From JAAEQG01 sp023133475 (GTDB lineage: Bacteria > Planctomycetota > Phycisphaerae > UBA1845): DNA of 41,504 nucleotides. Of the stretch, positions 17,318 to 26,621 are shown one piece after another. The stretch spans positions 1-41,504 of the forward strand of contig DAOVLE010000014.1 in NCBI GenBank assembly GCA_030631415.1, read 5' to 3'. The notes beneath the pieces are model-generated. The model made no database searches, was not told where the DNA came from, and saw nothing but the letters and a program-made list of their open reading frames with translations. Within the stretch, counting starts at the first letter, position 1. The number at the start of each line of letters is the position of its first letter. The translations under genes were made by a program, and so were the position numbers.

Positions 17318-17995
17318 TCAGACACGCGAGATCAGGGACGGCGGGGTGCCGATCCCGACCACCCGCACTTCGCCGGCCCACTGCCGAGCATGCGGTTGAG
17401 AGAGCCCGACCTTTTCAGCTACAAACGTCACGGTCAGGTCCGCCCGCACCGCCACGCCGCCCGGTTGACCGGTGTCGCAATCCAATCCCGAGGGCATGTC
17501 CACCGCCACGGTGGCGGCTTTGGGCGCGGAATTGATGGCATCAACAAGCCGGGCTAATGGTTGGCGAACCTCGCCGGTGAATCCGGTGCCCAACAGTGCG
17601 TCCACCACGAGGTCCTGGCTGGTAAGGCTGCTTGCGGCGGTGGACATTTGCTCGGGGTTGTCGATCAGGCTGACCGCAACGCCCATGTTTCGCAGAATAC
17701 GATGATTGATCCGGGCATCACCGCGCAACTCGGAGCCCGGCACGGTAAGGTAGACCTTTACCGTCAACCCCGCGTTGAGCAGGTGCCGGGCGATAACGAA
17801 TCCGTCGCCGCCGTTGTTGCCGCGCCCGCAGAAAACAACCACACGGTTCGCTCCTCTCTGTTTGCCCAGCTCGCGAATGATCTCCGCCGCCCCGCGACCG
17901 GCATTTTCCATCAGCACCACCCCGGGAATCCCGAGCTCGTCGATGGCAATGCCATCCACACGCCGGATTTGCTGTCGAGTAAGTTTTGTATCCAT
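17318..17995 (-). CDS. nnrE: NAD(P)H-hydrate epimerase
   Basis: Repairs the damaged cofactor NAD(P)HX by interconverting its R and S epimers, so that a dehydratase can restore NAD(P)H; cytoplasmic. The 225-residue product is a YjeF_N domain: MENAGRGAAE near residue 29, the phosphate-binding loop VFCGRGNNGGDGFVIARHL at about 49-67, DALLGTGFTGEVR at about 132-144 and DMPSGLDCDTG at about 163-173 with the catalytic-type aspartate. Length matches the epimerase domain alone; the ADP/ATP-dependent dehydratase domain often fused to it (NnrD) is absent here and must be elsewhere. Start ATG at 17995. Confidence 0.95.
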   Translation of the reverse strand: MDTKLTRQQIRRVDGIAIDELGIPGVVLMENAGRGAAEIIRELGKQRGANRVVVFCGRGNNGGDGFVIARHLLNAGLTVKVYLTVPGSELRGDARINHRILRNMGVAVSLIDNPEQMSTAASSLTSQDLVVDALLGTGFTGEVRQPLARLVDAINSAPKAATVAVDMPSGLDCDTGQPGGVAVRADLTVTFVAEKVGLSQPHARQWAGEVRVVGIGTPPSLISRV

Positions 17996-18073
17996 GGCAC
18001 GGATTATAACGCAGGAAAAGGGGACATTATACTTTTGGTGGAAAGTGAGGAAAAAAAGGAAGCCCTTTTTTTC

Positions 18074-18285
18074 GAGTCTGTAGCATCATTACAGAACGTT
18101 TAGGTGGGTTCCACCTCGCTTCGCGAGGTTCCACCCACCCTACACCTGTGATTGCGCCGTTTTCTCAGTATTTCACGCTCCATTCTTCACGCTTCACGCT
18201 CCTCTACTACACGCTCCCCTTCGGGTCGCCGCTAAACGCTGAGGACTTGTCGCCGCTAAACGCTACGGACTTGTCGCCTTGACTG
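18074..18285. repeat. Composite repeat upstream of the subtilisin-like gene
   Basis: 18074-18094 is GAGTCTGTAGCATCATTACA plus G, the exact reverse complement of 9818-9838. 18102-18143 is a GGTGGGTT..AACC-type palindrome with a CTCGCTTCGCGAG centre. 18148-18285 carries CGCCGTTTTCTCAG, repeated TTCACGCTCC units and two CGCCGCTAAACGCT..GGACTTGTCGCC modules, an inverted relative of 7207-7281. An A-tract/T-tract palindrome (18051-18059 with 18064-18072) precedes it. This fills most of the 338-base gap between nnrE and the protease gene; I see no gene in it. Confidence 0.75.
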
Positions 18286-18333
18286 AGGCATCGGCTCCGG
18301 GTAAACTTGCCGGGTGGAGGATTGAGAGAAATT

Positions 18334-21300
18334 GTGATTTGTCACCATAGCAGGGGTTTATCTCGAACAGACATCTTTGTTGTCTGCGCGGTCGGGGTGG
18401 TTTTGTGGGTTGTGCAGGTTGGGTCGGCTCAAACGCCGCGCCACCACCACTTGTCTGAGACCGCCGCCCGCTTGCAGGCAGCTTTGCCGGACCCGGCTGC
18501 CAGCGCCGAACCAGGCTTCAAGCTGGGTGAAATCATTGTCAAATACGATCCGGATAAAGTAAGGCTTTGCCCGATCGCGGTGGCCCGTGCGGGCACGTCC
18601 TTCGTGGAGGCGACCGGGAACCGGGCACTTGCCTCCCTCGACCGGGTCCACCAGCGGCATGGGCTAAAGCCGGCCCAAGCCCGCAAACTGTTCAGAACAC
18701 CTGAGCCCACCGGTAGCCTCGTGCAAGACCGGGCTCGGGCACGGCGGGCATTCGAGGCGGTCAAGAGCAAAGTTCCCGGTCGCCGGGCACCATCCGACAC
18801 ACGGTTTGTGGATTTATCGAGCATCTACGTGGTGCCGTGCACCCCGGGACAGGAGACGGCGGCAGTCGCCGCTCTGAACCAAGACCCCGCCATCGAGTAT
18901 GCTGAACTCAATTGCCGCCGCCATACCACCGCTCTGCCCGATGACACTTACGTCGATCCGGACCAGGACGGAGTCTGGAGCATCAGGGCATGGGAACAGG
19001 ATTATCCGGACCTTTGGGGCATGAAGCGGATCGGCGCCGACTACGGCTGGGCATCGAATGTTCACGGCGAAGGTGTGGTGGTGGCGGTGCTCGACACCGG
19101 GGTGGACTACAACCATGAAGACATCGCCGACCGCATGTGGATCAACCAGGCTGAGGCGGAAGGGGTAGCCGGCGTCGATGACGATGCCAACGGCTACGTC
19201 GATGACGTTCACGGGTACAACTTCGCATACTCCACCGCGGACCCCATGGATGACCAGGGGCACGGTACGCACTGTGCCGGCACCATCGCCGCTGCCCGCA
19301 ATTCTGTCGGGGTGGTGGGGGTTGTCCCGGGTGCCTCGATCATGGCGGTCAAGGGCCTGGATGTTATCGGGGTTGGCTTGGACACCACCCTGGCAGAGGC
19401 GGTCCAGTATGCCGCCGACAATGGGGCTGCGGTTTTGAACTGCTCCTGGGGGGCGTATGCGGTCAGCATGACGTTGACCGATGCTTTTCATTACGCCCAT
19501 GCTTTAGGGTGTATCTGCGTCGCGGCGGCGGGCAACGATAACTACAGCATGAACTACTTCGCCCCGGCGAACATCGATACAGTAATCGCGGTGGCGGCGG
19601 TCGATCACCTGGACCACAAGTACCCAACCTCTAACTGGGGCACTTTGCTGGATGTCGCCGCACCGGGCGCGGACATTCTGTCACTGCGGGCTGCGGGCAC
19701 CGATTTTGCTTACGACGGGCAGCATTTTGTGCCTCCCGGCGATATCAACGCCCGTTACTACCGGTCCACCGGCACGAGCATGGCTTGCCCCCATGTGAGC
19801 GGGCTCGCCGCGTGGATCACGGTGGCAGCCCCGCAATTCGATAATGACGCGGTCCGCAAAACCATCCGGGATTGTGCCGACGATCTGGGAAGCCCGGGTT
19901 TCGACGTATACTTCGGGCACGGGAGAATCAATGCGGCACAGATAATTAACTACCTCACCGATTGCAACGAAAACGGGGTGGGCGATGACGTGGACATCGT
20001 CGCGGAGACCAGCGGAGACTGCAACAGCAACGGCATCCCCGACGAATGTGAGCAGCCGGACTGCAACAGCAACGGTCTGCCCGACGAATGCGACCTGACC
20101 GGCGGCACCAGCAACGACTGCAACAGCAACGGCATCCCCGACGAGTGCATCCACAACGAACGCGATTGCAACCACAACGGCATTCCGGACGAGTGCGACA
20201 TCGCCGCCGGCACCTGCACGGACGACAACGGCGACGGATTCCCGGATATCTGCCAGGAGACTCTCCACGTACCCGGCGCTCAATACCCCACCATCCAATC
20301 CGCCATCGACGCCGCCGACGACGGTGACACCGTATTGGTGGCAAACGGCACCTACCGCGAAGCCGGAAACAAAGACCTGGACTTTGGGGGCAGGCTGATC
20401 ACCTTACGCAGTGCGGGGGGGGCAGCCAACTGCATCATCGATTGCGGCGGCTCCGGGCGGGGCTTCCACTTTCACAATGGCGAAACGTTGTTGGCTCAAG
20501 TCGACGGATTCACCATTGTCAACGGCAGTGACGACTGGGGCGGTGGGGTCTTCTGCGAGTTCAGCAGCCCCACAATCACCAACTGCGTCATCTCGGGCAA
20601 TACGGCGAACTTCTCCTTTGGCTTCTACAGCGGCGGCGGGGTGTTCGCCATGGGCACCAGCCTGGTCATCACCAACTGCACGGTTTCGGACAATACCGCC
20701 TGGGGCAGCGGCGGCGGAATCTGCCTGGTGGGTGGTATTGGCCCCAGGGTCGTCGATTGCACGGTCACGGGCAATACCTCGATGTTCGTGGGCGGCGGTG
20801 TTGTGTGCCATTGTGAAGGCAATGCGGTGATCTCCGGATGCACCGTGACCAACAATCAGGCATGGCGCACCGGCGGAGTCGATTGCGCCGCCGTGAACCT
20901 CATCAGCGTTAGTCACTGCACCATCTCGGGAAACAGCGCCGGGGCCGGTGGGGGCGGCGGGATCAGGTGTGGGGGTGGTAACACCGCAATCACCAACTGC
21001 ACGATTACCGCCAACACCAGCCCCACCGACGGGCCTGGCGGCGGAATCAAGTGCATCCAATGCAGCCCCACTATCAGCGACTGCATCATCTCGGGCAACA
21101 GCGGCGGACGTGGCGGCGGCATCGCCTGCGACGACAGCAGCAGCCCAACCATCCGAAACTGCACCATCACCGACAACACCGCCGAACGCGGCGGCGGAGT
21201 CTACTGCTACGACTACAGCAGCCCGATCATCTCCAACAGCCTGATCACCGGCAACAGTTCACACAACTTCGCCGGCGGAATCGGATGCAGCAACGGCAGC

Positions 21301-24195
21301 AGCCCCATCGTCGGCAACTGCATCATTGCCGACAATACCAGCTTTGTGGGCGGGGGTGTCTTTTGCCACTCCATAATCATCCCAATGCACATTCACAGCA
21401 GCCCCACGTTCACCAACTGCACTATTACCGGCAACACCGCCGGCGAAGGGGGCGGAGTCTTCTGCCAGTATGACAGCAGCCCCAGCTTCCACAATTCCAT
21501 CCTATGGGGCAACACGGCGTTTATCGGGCCGGAAATCTGCCTGCGCATCGGGGACTCGTCGCTGAACCTCGAATACTGCACGGTCCAAGGCGCCGAGGAG
21601 GAGGCGAGGCTCTATCCCGGAACCAGTTGCAACTGGGGCGACGGAGTAATCGACCACGATCCGCGATTCGTTGACTCGGCTACGGGCGACTATCACCTGC
21701 TGCCGGCATCACCGTGCATCAACACCGGCGATCCGCAGTTTTCATCCGCCCCCGAGGAGAGCGACATCGACGGCGAGGCCCGGGTATCTCTCGGCATCGT
21801 GGACATCGGTGCCGACGAAGCCCGGCAGTTCACCGATTGCAACAACAATGCCATACCCGACGGAAAGGACATCGCTCACGGGACCGCATCCGACTGCAAC
21901 AACAACCTGATCCTCGACGAGTGCGATCTAAGCGGCGGCAGCAGCTACGATTGCAACAACAACGGCGTGCCCGACGAGTGCGAACTGGACCGCCACGACT
22001 GCAACACCAACAGCATTCCCGATGATTGCGACATCCAGTTCGGCACCAGCACCGACTGCACCGCCGACGGTATCCCAGACGAATGTGAACCCGACTGCAA
22101 CGGCAACAACATCGCCGACAGTTGCGACCTTGCCGGCGGCACCAGCGGCGACTGCAACACCAACGGCGTCCCCGATGAATGTGAACCAAACCACGACTGC
22201 AACAACAACGGCATCTGGGACATCTGCGACATCAGCGTCGGCACCAGCCGCGATTGCGACATGAACGGTATTCCAGACCAGTGCCAGCCCCTGGACCACG
22301 ACTGCAATTCCAACGGCATATTCGACGAGTGCGACATCGCCGCCGCAACCAGTGCCGACTGCAACGTTAACGGCGTCCCGGATGAATGCGACCTTATCGC
22401 CGGCACCAGCCCGGACTGCACCGGCAACGGCGTACCCGATGAGTGCGAGTCGGACTGTAACACCAACGGCATCGCGGACAGTTGCGACATCGCCGCCGGA
22501 ACCAGCCTCGACGACGACCAGGACGGCATTCCGGACGAATGCACCGGGGTCTACCTGGTCCCTTCGCAATATCCCACGATTCAAGCCGCCATCGACGCCA
22601 CCCAAGTTGGCGAGGTGGTGCTGGTCGCAAGCGGTGTCTACAGGGGACAAGGCAACAAGGACCTGGACTTCGGCGGCAAGCTGATCGAGGTCCGTAGCCA
22701 GTACGGCCCCACCACTTGCATCATCGACTGCGGCGGTGCCGGCCGGGGTTTCCATTTCCACAGCCGCGAGACCTGGGATGCTCTTGTGCAAGGCTTCACC
22801 ATCCGCAACGGGCACGCCGACCTCGGCGGAGCCGTCCGGTGTGACCTGGCACGCCCCACCATAACCGACTGTATCATCGTAGACAACGAAGCTCTCCAAG
22901 GGGGAGCCATTTACGGCTACTACAGCACGCCCTGGCTCATCAATTGCGTCGTCAGCGGCAACACTGCTACGGGACCCTACAGCCTCGGTGGTGCCATCCA
23001 CTGTGACTATAGCACCTGTTGGTTCGAAGACTGTGTTATCTCGGGCAACACCGCCAACCGTGGCGGGGCTGCCGCCCTTTGGCGGAGCAGGGCTGATTTC
23101 AACAGATGTGTGTTCTCTGCAAACACCGCCGCCGTCGAGGGAGGCGCGATGCACTGCTCCGGGAGAAGCAACCCGTGGGTGGCTGGTTGCATCTTTGTTG
23201 CGAACCAGGCTGACCGTGGCGGTGGGGTGTACAACACCGACGAAAGTGCCCCCATGCTGATCAACTGCACACTAAGCAACAACTCCGCAGCCCGAGGCGG
23301 CGGGATGACTAACGAGTCCGGTGACCCGTCGATCACCGACAGCATCCTGTGGGGCAATCGCGACGACCGAAGCCAGGATGAGTCCGCACAGATCGACATA
23401 ACCGGTGGTGCCGTGGTTATGGATTACTGTTGTATCCAAGGCTGGACCGGGTTGTGGGGTGGTATTGGCAATATCGGTGGCGAAGCCGAGGACAACCCAC
23501 TGTTTGTGGACGCCGACAATGGGGATGTGCACCTCTTGCCGCTATCGCCGTGCATCGACGCCGGCGACCCCGAAGCGGAGTTCAGCCTCGAACCCGAGCC
23601 GGACGGCGGGCAGGTCAACATGGGGGCTTATGGAAACACTCCCGAGGCGGCGAGCCGCGGCTGGCTGTACATCGATCGATACGGCCTGGTGAGCAAGACT
23701 CGCGTCGGGCGCACCGTCTTCGAGTACGACCTGAATCTTACCATGAGCTGCCTTGCCCCCGACGACGTCACCGATGTGCTGGCTGAGTTGCGTGAGGTGC
23801 CGGAGAACGTGGTGATCATCGACGAGTATGTGGCGATTGGCGATGTCCCAGGCCAGCAAGCAGTGACCAGCACGGACACCTTTACCATTCGCGTGGACCG
23901 TAGCGTGCTGATCTCGCCGTTGTGGATCAGTTGGCGGGTCACTTACACGCGGGTGGGTTGGAGCGAATCCGTCTCCTTTGCTACGTGGCTCGACCCGGAG
24001 GGGCTGGAGGTTGTGCCCGGTGATCTCGACTGGGACGGCGACGTGGACCTGGAGGACTTCGCCGGTATGGAGGCTTGTTTGAGCGGTCCGGGCGGCGGGT
24101 ATGATCTGCCGTGCGTCGCATTGGACTTCGACGGCGACCACGATGTGGACATGGCGGATTTCGCCGCCTTTCAGTTTGTCTTTAGCGGCATGTAG
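18334..24195 (+). CDS. Giant secreted subtilisin-like (S8) protease with beta-helix and dockerin
   Basis: A 1953-residue exported protein. Signal peptide: TDIFVVCAVGVVLWVVQVGSA. wait-free layout: propeptide-like region to about 200; S8 catalytic domain about 210-540 with D254 (AVLDTGVDYNHED), H310 (DQGHGTHCAGT) and S482 (GTSMACPH), all present; block of DCNSNGIPDECD calcium loops about 543-640; parallel beta-helix 1 about 644-1160 (YPTIQSAIDAADDGDTVLVA then NCTI/GNTA turns); a second, longer DCNxNG block about 1167-1405; beta-helix 2 about 1406-1772, starting with nearly the same YPTIQAAIDA..GEVVLVA; an all-beta tail; and a C-terminal dockerin-like pair (DGDVDLEDFA, DHDVDMADFAAFQ). It probably acts outside the cell on polymers or as a surface scaffold. 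GTG 18334 follows GAGAGA and fits the signal peptide; TTG 18307 is an alternative. The TAG stop lies in a repeat. Confidence 0.9.
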   Translation: MICHHSRGLSRTDIFVVCAVGVVLWVVQVGSAQTPRHHHLSETAARLQAALPDPAASAEPGFKLGEIIVKYDPDKVRLCPIAVARAGTSFVEATGNRALASLDRVHQRHGLKPAQARKLFRTPEPTGSLVQDRARARRAFEAVKSKVPGRRAPSDTRFVDLSSIYVVPCTPGQETAAVAALNQDPAIEYAELNCRRHTTALPDDTYVDPDQDGVWSIRAWEQDYPDLWGMKRIGADYGWASNVHGEGVVVAVLDTGVDYNHEDIADRMWINQAEAEGVAGVDDDANGYVDDVHGYNFAYSTADPMDDQGHGTHCAGTIAAARNSVGVVGVVPGASIMAVKGLDVIGVGLDTTLAEAVQYAADNGAAVLNCSWGAYAVSMTLTDAFHYAHALGCICVAAAGNDNYSMNYFAPANIDTVIAVAAVDHLDHKYPTSNWGTLLDVAAPGADILSLRAAGTDFAYDGQHFVPPGDINARYYRSTGTSMACPHVSGLAAWITVAAPQFDNDAVRKTIRDCADDLGSPGFDVYFGHGRINAAQIINYLTDCNENGVGDDVDIVAETSGDCNSNGIPDECEQPDCNSNGLPDECDLTGGTSNDCNSNGIPDECIHNERDCNHNGIPDECDIAAGTCTDDNGDGFPDICQETLHVPGAQYPTIQSAIDAADDGDTVLVANGTYREAGNKDLDFGGRLITLRSAGGAANCIIDCGGSGRGFHFHNGETLLAQVDGFTIVNGSDDWGGGVFCEFSSPTITNCVISGNTANFSFGFYSGGGVFAMGTSLVITNCTVSDNTAWGSGGGICLVGGIGPRVVDCTVTGNTSMFVGGGVVCHCEGNAVISGCTVTNNQAWRTGGVDCAAVNLISVSHCTISGNSAGAGGGGGIRCGGGNTAITNCTITANTSPTDGPGGGIKCIQCSPTISDCIISGNSGGRGGGIACDDSSSPTIRNCTITDNTAERGGGVYCYDYSSPIISNSLITGNSSHNFAGGIGCSNGSSPIVGNCIIADNTSFVGGGVFCHSIIIPMHIHSSPTFTNCTITGNTAGEGGGVFCQYDSSPSFHNSILWGNTAFIGPEICLRIGDSSLNLEYCTVQGAEEEARLYPGTSCNWGDGVIDHDPRFVDSATGDYHLLPASPCINTGDPQFSSAPEESDIDGEARVSLGIVDIGADEARQFTDCNNNAIPDGKDIAHGTASDCNNNLILDECDLSGGSSYDCNNNGVPDECELDRHDCNTNSIPDDCDIQFGTSTDCTADGIPDECEPDCNGNNIADSCDLAGGTSGDCNTNGVPDECEPNHDCNNNGIWDICDISVGTSRDCDMNGIPDQCQPLDHDCNSNGIFDECDIAAATSADCNVNGVPDECDLIAGTSPDCTGNGVPDECESDCNTNGIADSCDIAAGTSLDDDQDGIPDECTGVYLVPSQYPTIQAAIDATQVGEVVLVASGVYRGQGNKDLDFGGKLIEVRSQYGPTTCIIDCGGAGRGFHFHSRETWDALVQGFTIRNGHADLGGAVRCDLARPTITDCIIVDNEALQGGAIYGYYSTPWLINCVVSGNTATGPYSLGGAIHCDYSTCWFEDCVISGNTANRGGAAALWRSRADFNRCVFSANTAAVEGGAMHCSGRSNPWVAGCIFVANQADRGGGVYNTDESAPMLINCTLSNNSAARGGGMTNESGDPSITDSILWGNRDDRSQDESAQIDITGGAVVMDYCCIQGWTGLWGGIGNIGGEAEDNPLFVDADNGDVHLLPLSPCIDAGDPEAEFSLEPEPDGGQVNMGAYGNTPEAASRGWLYIDRYGLVSKTRVGRTVFEYDLNLTMSCLAPDDVTDVLAELREVPENVVIIDEYVAIGDVPGQQAVTSTDTFTIRVDRSVLISPLWISWRVTYTRVGWSESVSFATWLDPEGLEVVPGDLDWDGDVDLEDFAGMEACLSGPGGGYDLPCVALDFDGDHDVDMADFAAFQFVFSGM

Positions 24196-24298
24196 GGTGG
24201 GTGGAACCTCGCGGAGCGAGGTGGAACCCACCAATCAAGGACGAGTCCAAGGTCCCGCTGGTTTCTGACTTTGGACTTTGGACTAGGAACTTTGGACT
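24192..24298. repeat. GTAGGGTGGGTGG palindrome and TTTGGAC tandem run
   Basis: 24192-24232 is a GTAGGGTGGGTGGAACCTCG palindrome whose first TAG is the stop codon of the protease gene. 24267-24298 holds three or four GACTTTG/TTGGACT units of period 7-8, like the short TTTGGACTA at 191-199. These form the leader of the PEP-CTERM gene. Confidence 0.7.
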
Positions 24299-24335
24299 GA
24301 TTAGCCGGTGCGGTGGGTTGCCGAGGGAGAGTGGG

Positions 24336-24884
24336 ATGATGAGCAGACCTATTTGCGGGGGGTTAGCGGCAGTGGTGATGTTGTTGCTGGTCGGTCAGAT
24401 CAGCCGCGCCGCGCCGGCCACCATCCAGTACACCGCCACCGCCCTCGGCGATGAGCGCTGGATGTATACATACGAAGTTGGCTGCAACAACAGCCTGCTC
24501 TCGCCGATCGAGCAGTTCACCATTTGGTTTGATTACGGTTTATACGAGAACTTGGCTGTCGCCACCATCGGCCCGTTAGCCGCTGATTGGGACGAACTTG
24601 TTATCGAGCCCGACCCGTTTTGGGGTGACGATGGATTTTACGACGCCCTTGCCTTGGCAGATGGGATCGAGTTTGGCGCGATGGCAGGCGGGTTTGCGGT
24701 CAGCTTCGATTGGTTGGGCGCCGGCGCCCCTGGTTCGCAGGTTTTCGAGATCATCAACCCCGCAACATACGAAACCCGCTACACTGGCATAACCGTCCCG
24801 GAGCCGGCGACTTTTCTGCCGCTCGGGCTAGCCCTGCTGCTGTGCACTCGCTCAAGGCGGGTAAAACCCGCCCTACAACTGTGA
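24336..24884 (+). CDS. PEP-CTERM sorting-domain protein
   Basis: A 182-residue exported protein: signal peptide near residues 8-28 (GGLAAVVMLLLVGQISRA), a beta-rich middle domain without recognised family, and a C-terminal PEP-CTERM signal (VPEPATFLPLGLALLLC then arginines), which in other bacteria is cut and sorted by an exosortase. No exosortase is in this window. Start ATG 24336 (or 24339) follows a GAGGGAGAG stretch; the upstream frame reads repeat. The last residues (RRVKPALQL) and the stop are encoded by a GGCGGGTAAAACCCGCC repeat, so the basic tail of the sorting signal is supplied by the repeat. Confidence 0.85.
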   Translation: MMSRPICGGLAAVVMLLLVGQISRAAPATIQYTATALGDERWMYTYEVGCNNSLLSPIEQFTIWFDYGLYENLAVATIGPLAADWDELVIEPDPFWGDDGFYDALALADGIEFGAMAGGFAVSFDWLGAGAPGSQVFEIINPATYETRYTGITVPEPATFLPLGLALLLCTRSRRVKPALQL

Positions 24885-24955
24885 TTGCGCCTGAGCTTGT
24901 AGGGCGGGTTTTACCCGCCATGCCATGTTAAGAGGGCGGGTGGAACCCGCCCTAC
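24854..24955. repeat. Two GGGCGGGTT palindromes
   Basis: 24854-24876 is a single palindrome that overlaps the end of the PEP-CTERM gene. 24899-24955 is a complete double palindrome with a CCATGCCATGTTAAGA centre. Together they separate the PEP-CTERM gene from the convergent rpsR gene and could end both transcripts as hairpins, though no U-tract follows. Confidence 0.8.
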
Positions 24956-24972
24956 GGGGGCTGAAATCGCAT

Positions 24973-25224
24973 TTAGATACCGCGATAGGGCACCAATGCC
25001 ATATAGCGAGCATACTTGATGGCCAGCTTGACGGCTTCCTGTTCCCTGGTGGTGGTGCCGGCTCGTTTACGCGACATCATCTTGCTGCTGGATGTCATGA
25101 ACTTGCGCAGCAATTCCACTTCCTTATAGTCGACGATAGGCCCTTTCCATTCCGGGCTGTTGCGTTTTGGGAAGCGTTGGCTTTTCTTGGTGCTGCGGGT
25201 CTTCTTGTGCTTATTAAACGCCAT
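24973..25224 (-). CDS. rpsR: 30S ribosomal protein S18
   Basis: Small-subunit ribosomal protein that binds 16S rRNA next to S6 in the platform. The 83-residue product has a basic N-terminus and the S18 core PIVDYKEVELLRKFMTSSSK, then KRAGTTTREQEAV and KYARYMALVPY. Length is normal. ATG 25224 is preceded by TTGAGGTGA about nine bases upstream. It lies 28 bases after the Trm112-like gene on the same strand, so the two are probably one transcript. The usual partners rpsF, ssb and rplI are not next to it here. Confidence 0.97.
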   Translation of the reverse strand: MAFNKHKKTRSTKKSQRFPKRNSPEWKGPIVDYKEVELLRKFMTSSSKMMSRKRAGTTTREQEAVKLAIKYARYMALVPYRGI

Positions 25225-25252
25225 GCGTGATTCACCTCAAGTTAATTCCAGG

Positions 25253-25468
25253 TCAGGCCCGTTTTGCCTCACTCAGAATCCTGTTCCAATCCTCTTGGTC
25301 CACGGTCTCCGCTTCGTCGATCAGCATGACGGGGATGCCGTCGCGAATCGGATACCGTCTTCTTGTGGCTGGGTCGGTCGAGTATAGCCACTCGCCCACC
25401 TGCACCAGCGGTGCGTGGAACTCGGGGCAAACCAGAGTTGTCAGAAACTCTTTGTCCAATTCAGCCAC
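25253..25468 (-). CDS. Trm112/YcaR (UPF0434)-like small protein
   Basis: A 71-residue protein of the Trm112/UPF0434 type, which in some organisms binds and activates methyltransferases. It matches by LTTLVCPEFHAPLV near the start and YPIRDGIPVMLIDEAE near the end. The usual first knuckle CPxC is changed: only the first Cys is present (CPEF), so the zinc site is probably lost, as in several bacterial members. The GTG at 25468 has GGGAG six bases upstream and is preferred to the longer frame to 25513. It is the first gene of a likely pair with rpsR. The 148-base gap upstream shows nothing clear. Confidence 0.85.
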   Translation of the reverse strand: MAELDKEFLTTLVCPEFHAPLVQVGEWLYSTDPATRRRYPIRDGIPVMLIDEAETVDQEDWNRILSEAKRA

Positions 25469-25616
25469 GATCAACTCCCGGTGAGGCTGCGTACACCAAC
25501 CTCCTGCCGCCAAACAGAGCCCCGTAATCTAACCGGGCTTCTCCAGAAACGCAACCCCTGCACTACTAACCACGAGAATCCGCCCTACTTGGATTGGTCG
25601 CTCTGTGCTCAGAGCA

Positions 25617-26603
25617 TTATGGGCTCTCAGGGGAGGACTCGGGTGGCGCCGGTCGGGAGCACCACTCCATCCACTCTATCTTGTAAGGGTGGAGGCTGGA
25701 GGACCAGACCGGGCGCGGTTTGGCCAGGAATGTCCGCTGACGAACGACCTTGCCCTCCAAGGCAATGCTGCACTTGAGCACCGCCTGCCGGGCAATCTCG
25801 GCGTAGTCGGCGGCGATCATGGCGAAACAGTTGCCCGAATCCAGATTGTCCCAGAGCACCGGGATCGGGTCGGTGGTGATCAGCCTGCACGACGCCGGGA
25901 GCAGGGGCTCTCGAGGGTCCAGACCACGCAGAGGCCAGTTGTCAATAGCGACCCAGCCGTTGAGCCGGGGGAATCGATGCATGCAACGGCGGATCATCTC
26001 CTGAGCACGCTGTGGATTGCCGCCGCAGTCAAATTCACGAAGCACCTTGATCCGCGGATAGTGGATCAGACGTTCCATGAAAGCCTCATAACGTTCGCGG
26101 GTGTAGTCCAGCTTCTCGTTGGCATGAACCACGGCGATCGTGCCTTTCTGCTTGAGGGCCTCGGCGAGGACGTCTGCCAGCGATTCGCCCAGCAGGGCTT
26201 GATCCACGCCACAATGAACCAGGGCCGGTTGGCTTTCGATGGGATGAACCATGGTAACCACCGCAACCCCATCATTGGCAAGACGCTGGAGATGAGGGGC
26301 GATGGCTTTGGGGTTGATTACCTGCACGCAGAGCCCGCGCATGCCCTCACGACGCAGTTTCTGGATAAGCTGGGCCTGGGCATGGCTGGAGATCACCGGC
26401 GGGGCTACGGTGCGGATGGGCACGTTTCCGATAAAGTTCTGCTGTTGCAGGGCTGATCCGCGAAGCACCAGCCAAAGCGGATCGTTTTGCCCTGCCCCCA
26501 CCACCGCGATGAAGCCTTTGCCCGCGTCCCGCGTGGGAGTTTCCGCAGGTGAGCAGGTGCCGGTCAGCAGCAAAAGCGTGATGGCAGCCGTCAGGGTGCA
26601 CAC
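25617..26603 (-). CDS. Periplasmic sugar-binding-like protein
   Basis: A 328-residue exported protein that looks like a class I periplasmic binding protein of the sugar/LacI type (Peripla_BP_4). After the signal sequence (TLTAAITLLLLTGTCSPAE) comes GFIAVVGAGQNDPLW, a mid region GVAVVTMVHPIES, then GESLADVLAEALKQKGTIAVVHA and GWVAIDNWPL, in the order expected for the two-lobed fold. The Cys after the hydrophobic stretch is near a lipobox but the -1 residue is Thr, so lipid attachment is uncertain. The GTG at 26603 follows AGGAAGG closely; the frame is open to 27086, but that part reads a palindrome and a 230-bp repeat. No ABC permease or ATPase gene is adjacent, so its ligand and partners are unknown. 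Confidence 0.75.
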   Translation of the reverse strand: MCTLTAAITLLLLTGTCSPAETPTRDAGKGFIAVVGAGQNDPLWLVLRGSALQQQNFIGNVPIRTVAPPVISSHAQAQLIQKLRREGMRGLCVQVINPKAIAPHLQRLANDGVAVVTMVHPIESQPALVHCGVDQALLGESLADVLAEALKQKGTIAVVHANEKLDYTRERYEAFMERLIHYPRIKVLREFDCGGNPQRAQEMIRRCMHRFPRLNGWVAIDNWPLRGLDPREPLLPASCRLITTDPIPVLWDNLDSGNCFAMIAADYAEIARQAVLKCSIALEGKVVRQRTFLAKPRPVWSSSLHPYKIEWMEWCSRPAPPESSPESP

Positions 26604-26621
26604 CCGCCTTCCTGGGATCGC

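Noticed and set aside
21928..23154. 408-codon minus-strand frame opposite the protease gene
   Set aside because: Its Ala/Val/Gly periodicity mirrors the DCNxNG and beta-helix repeats of the true gene on the other strand.
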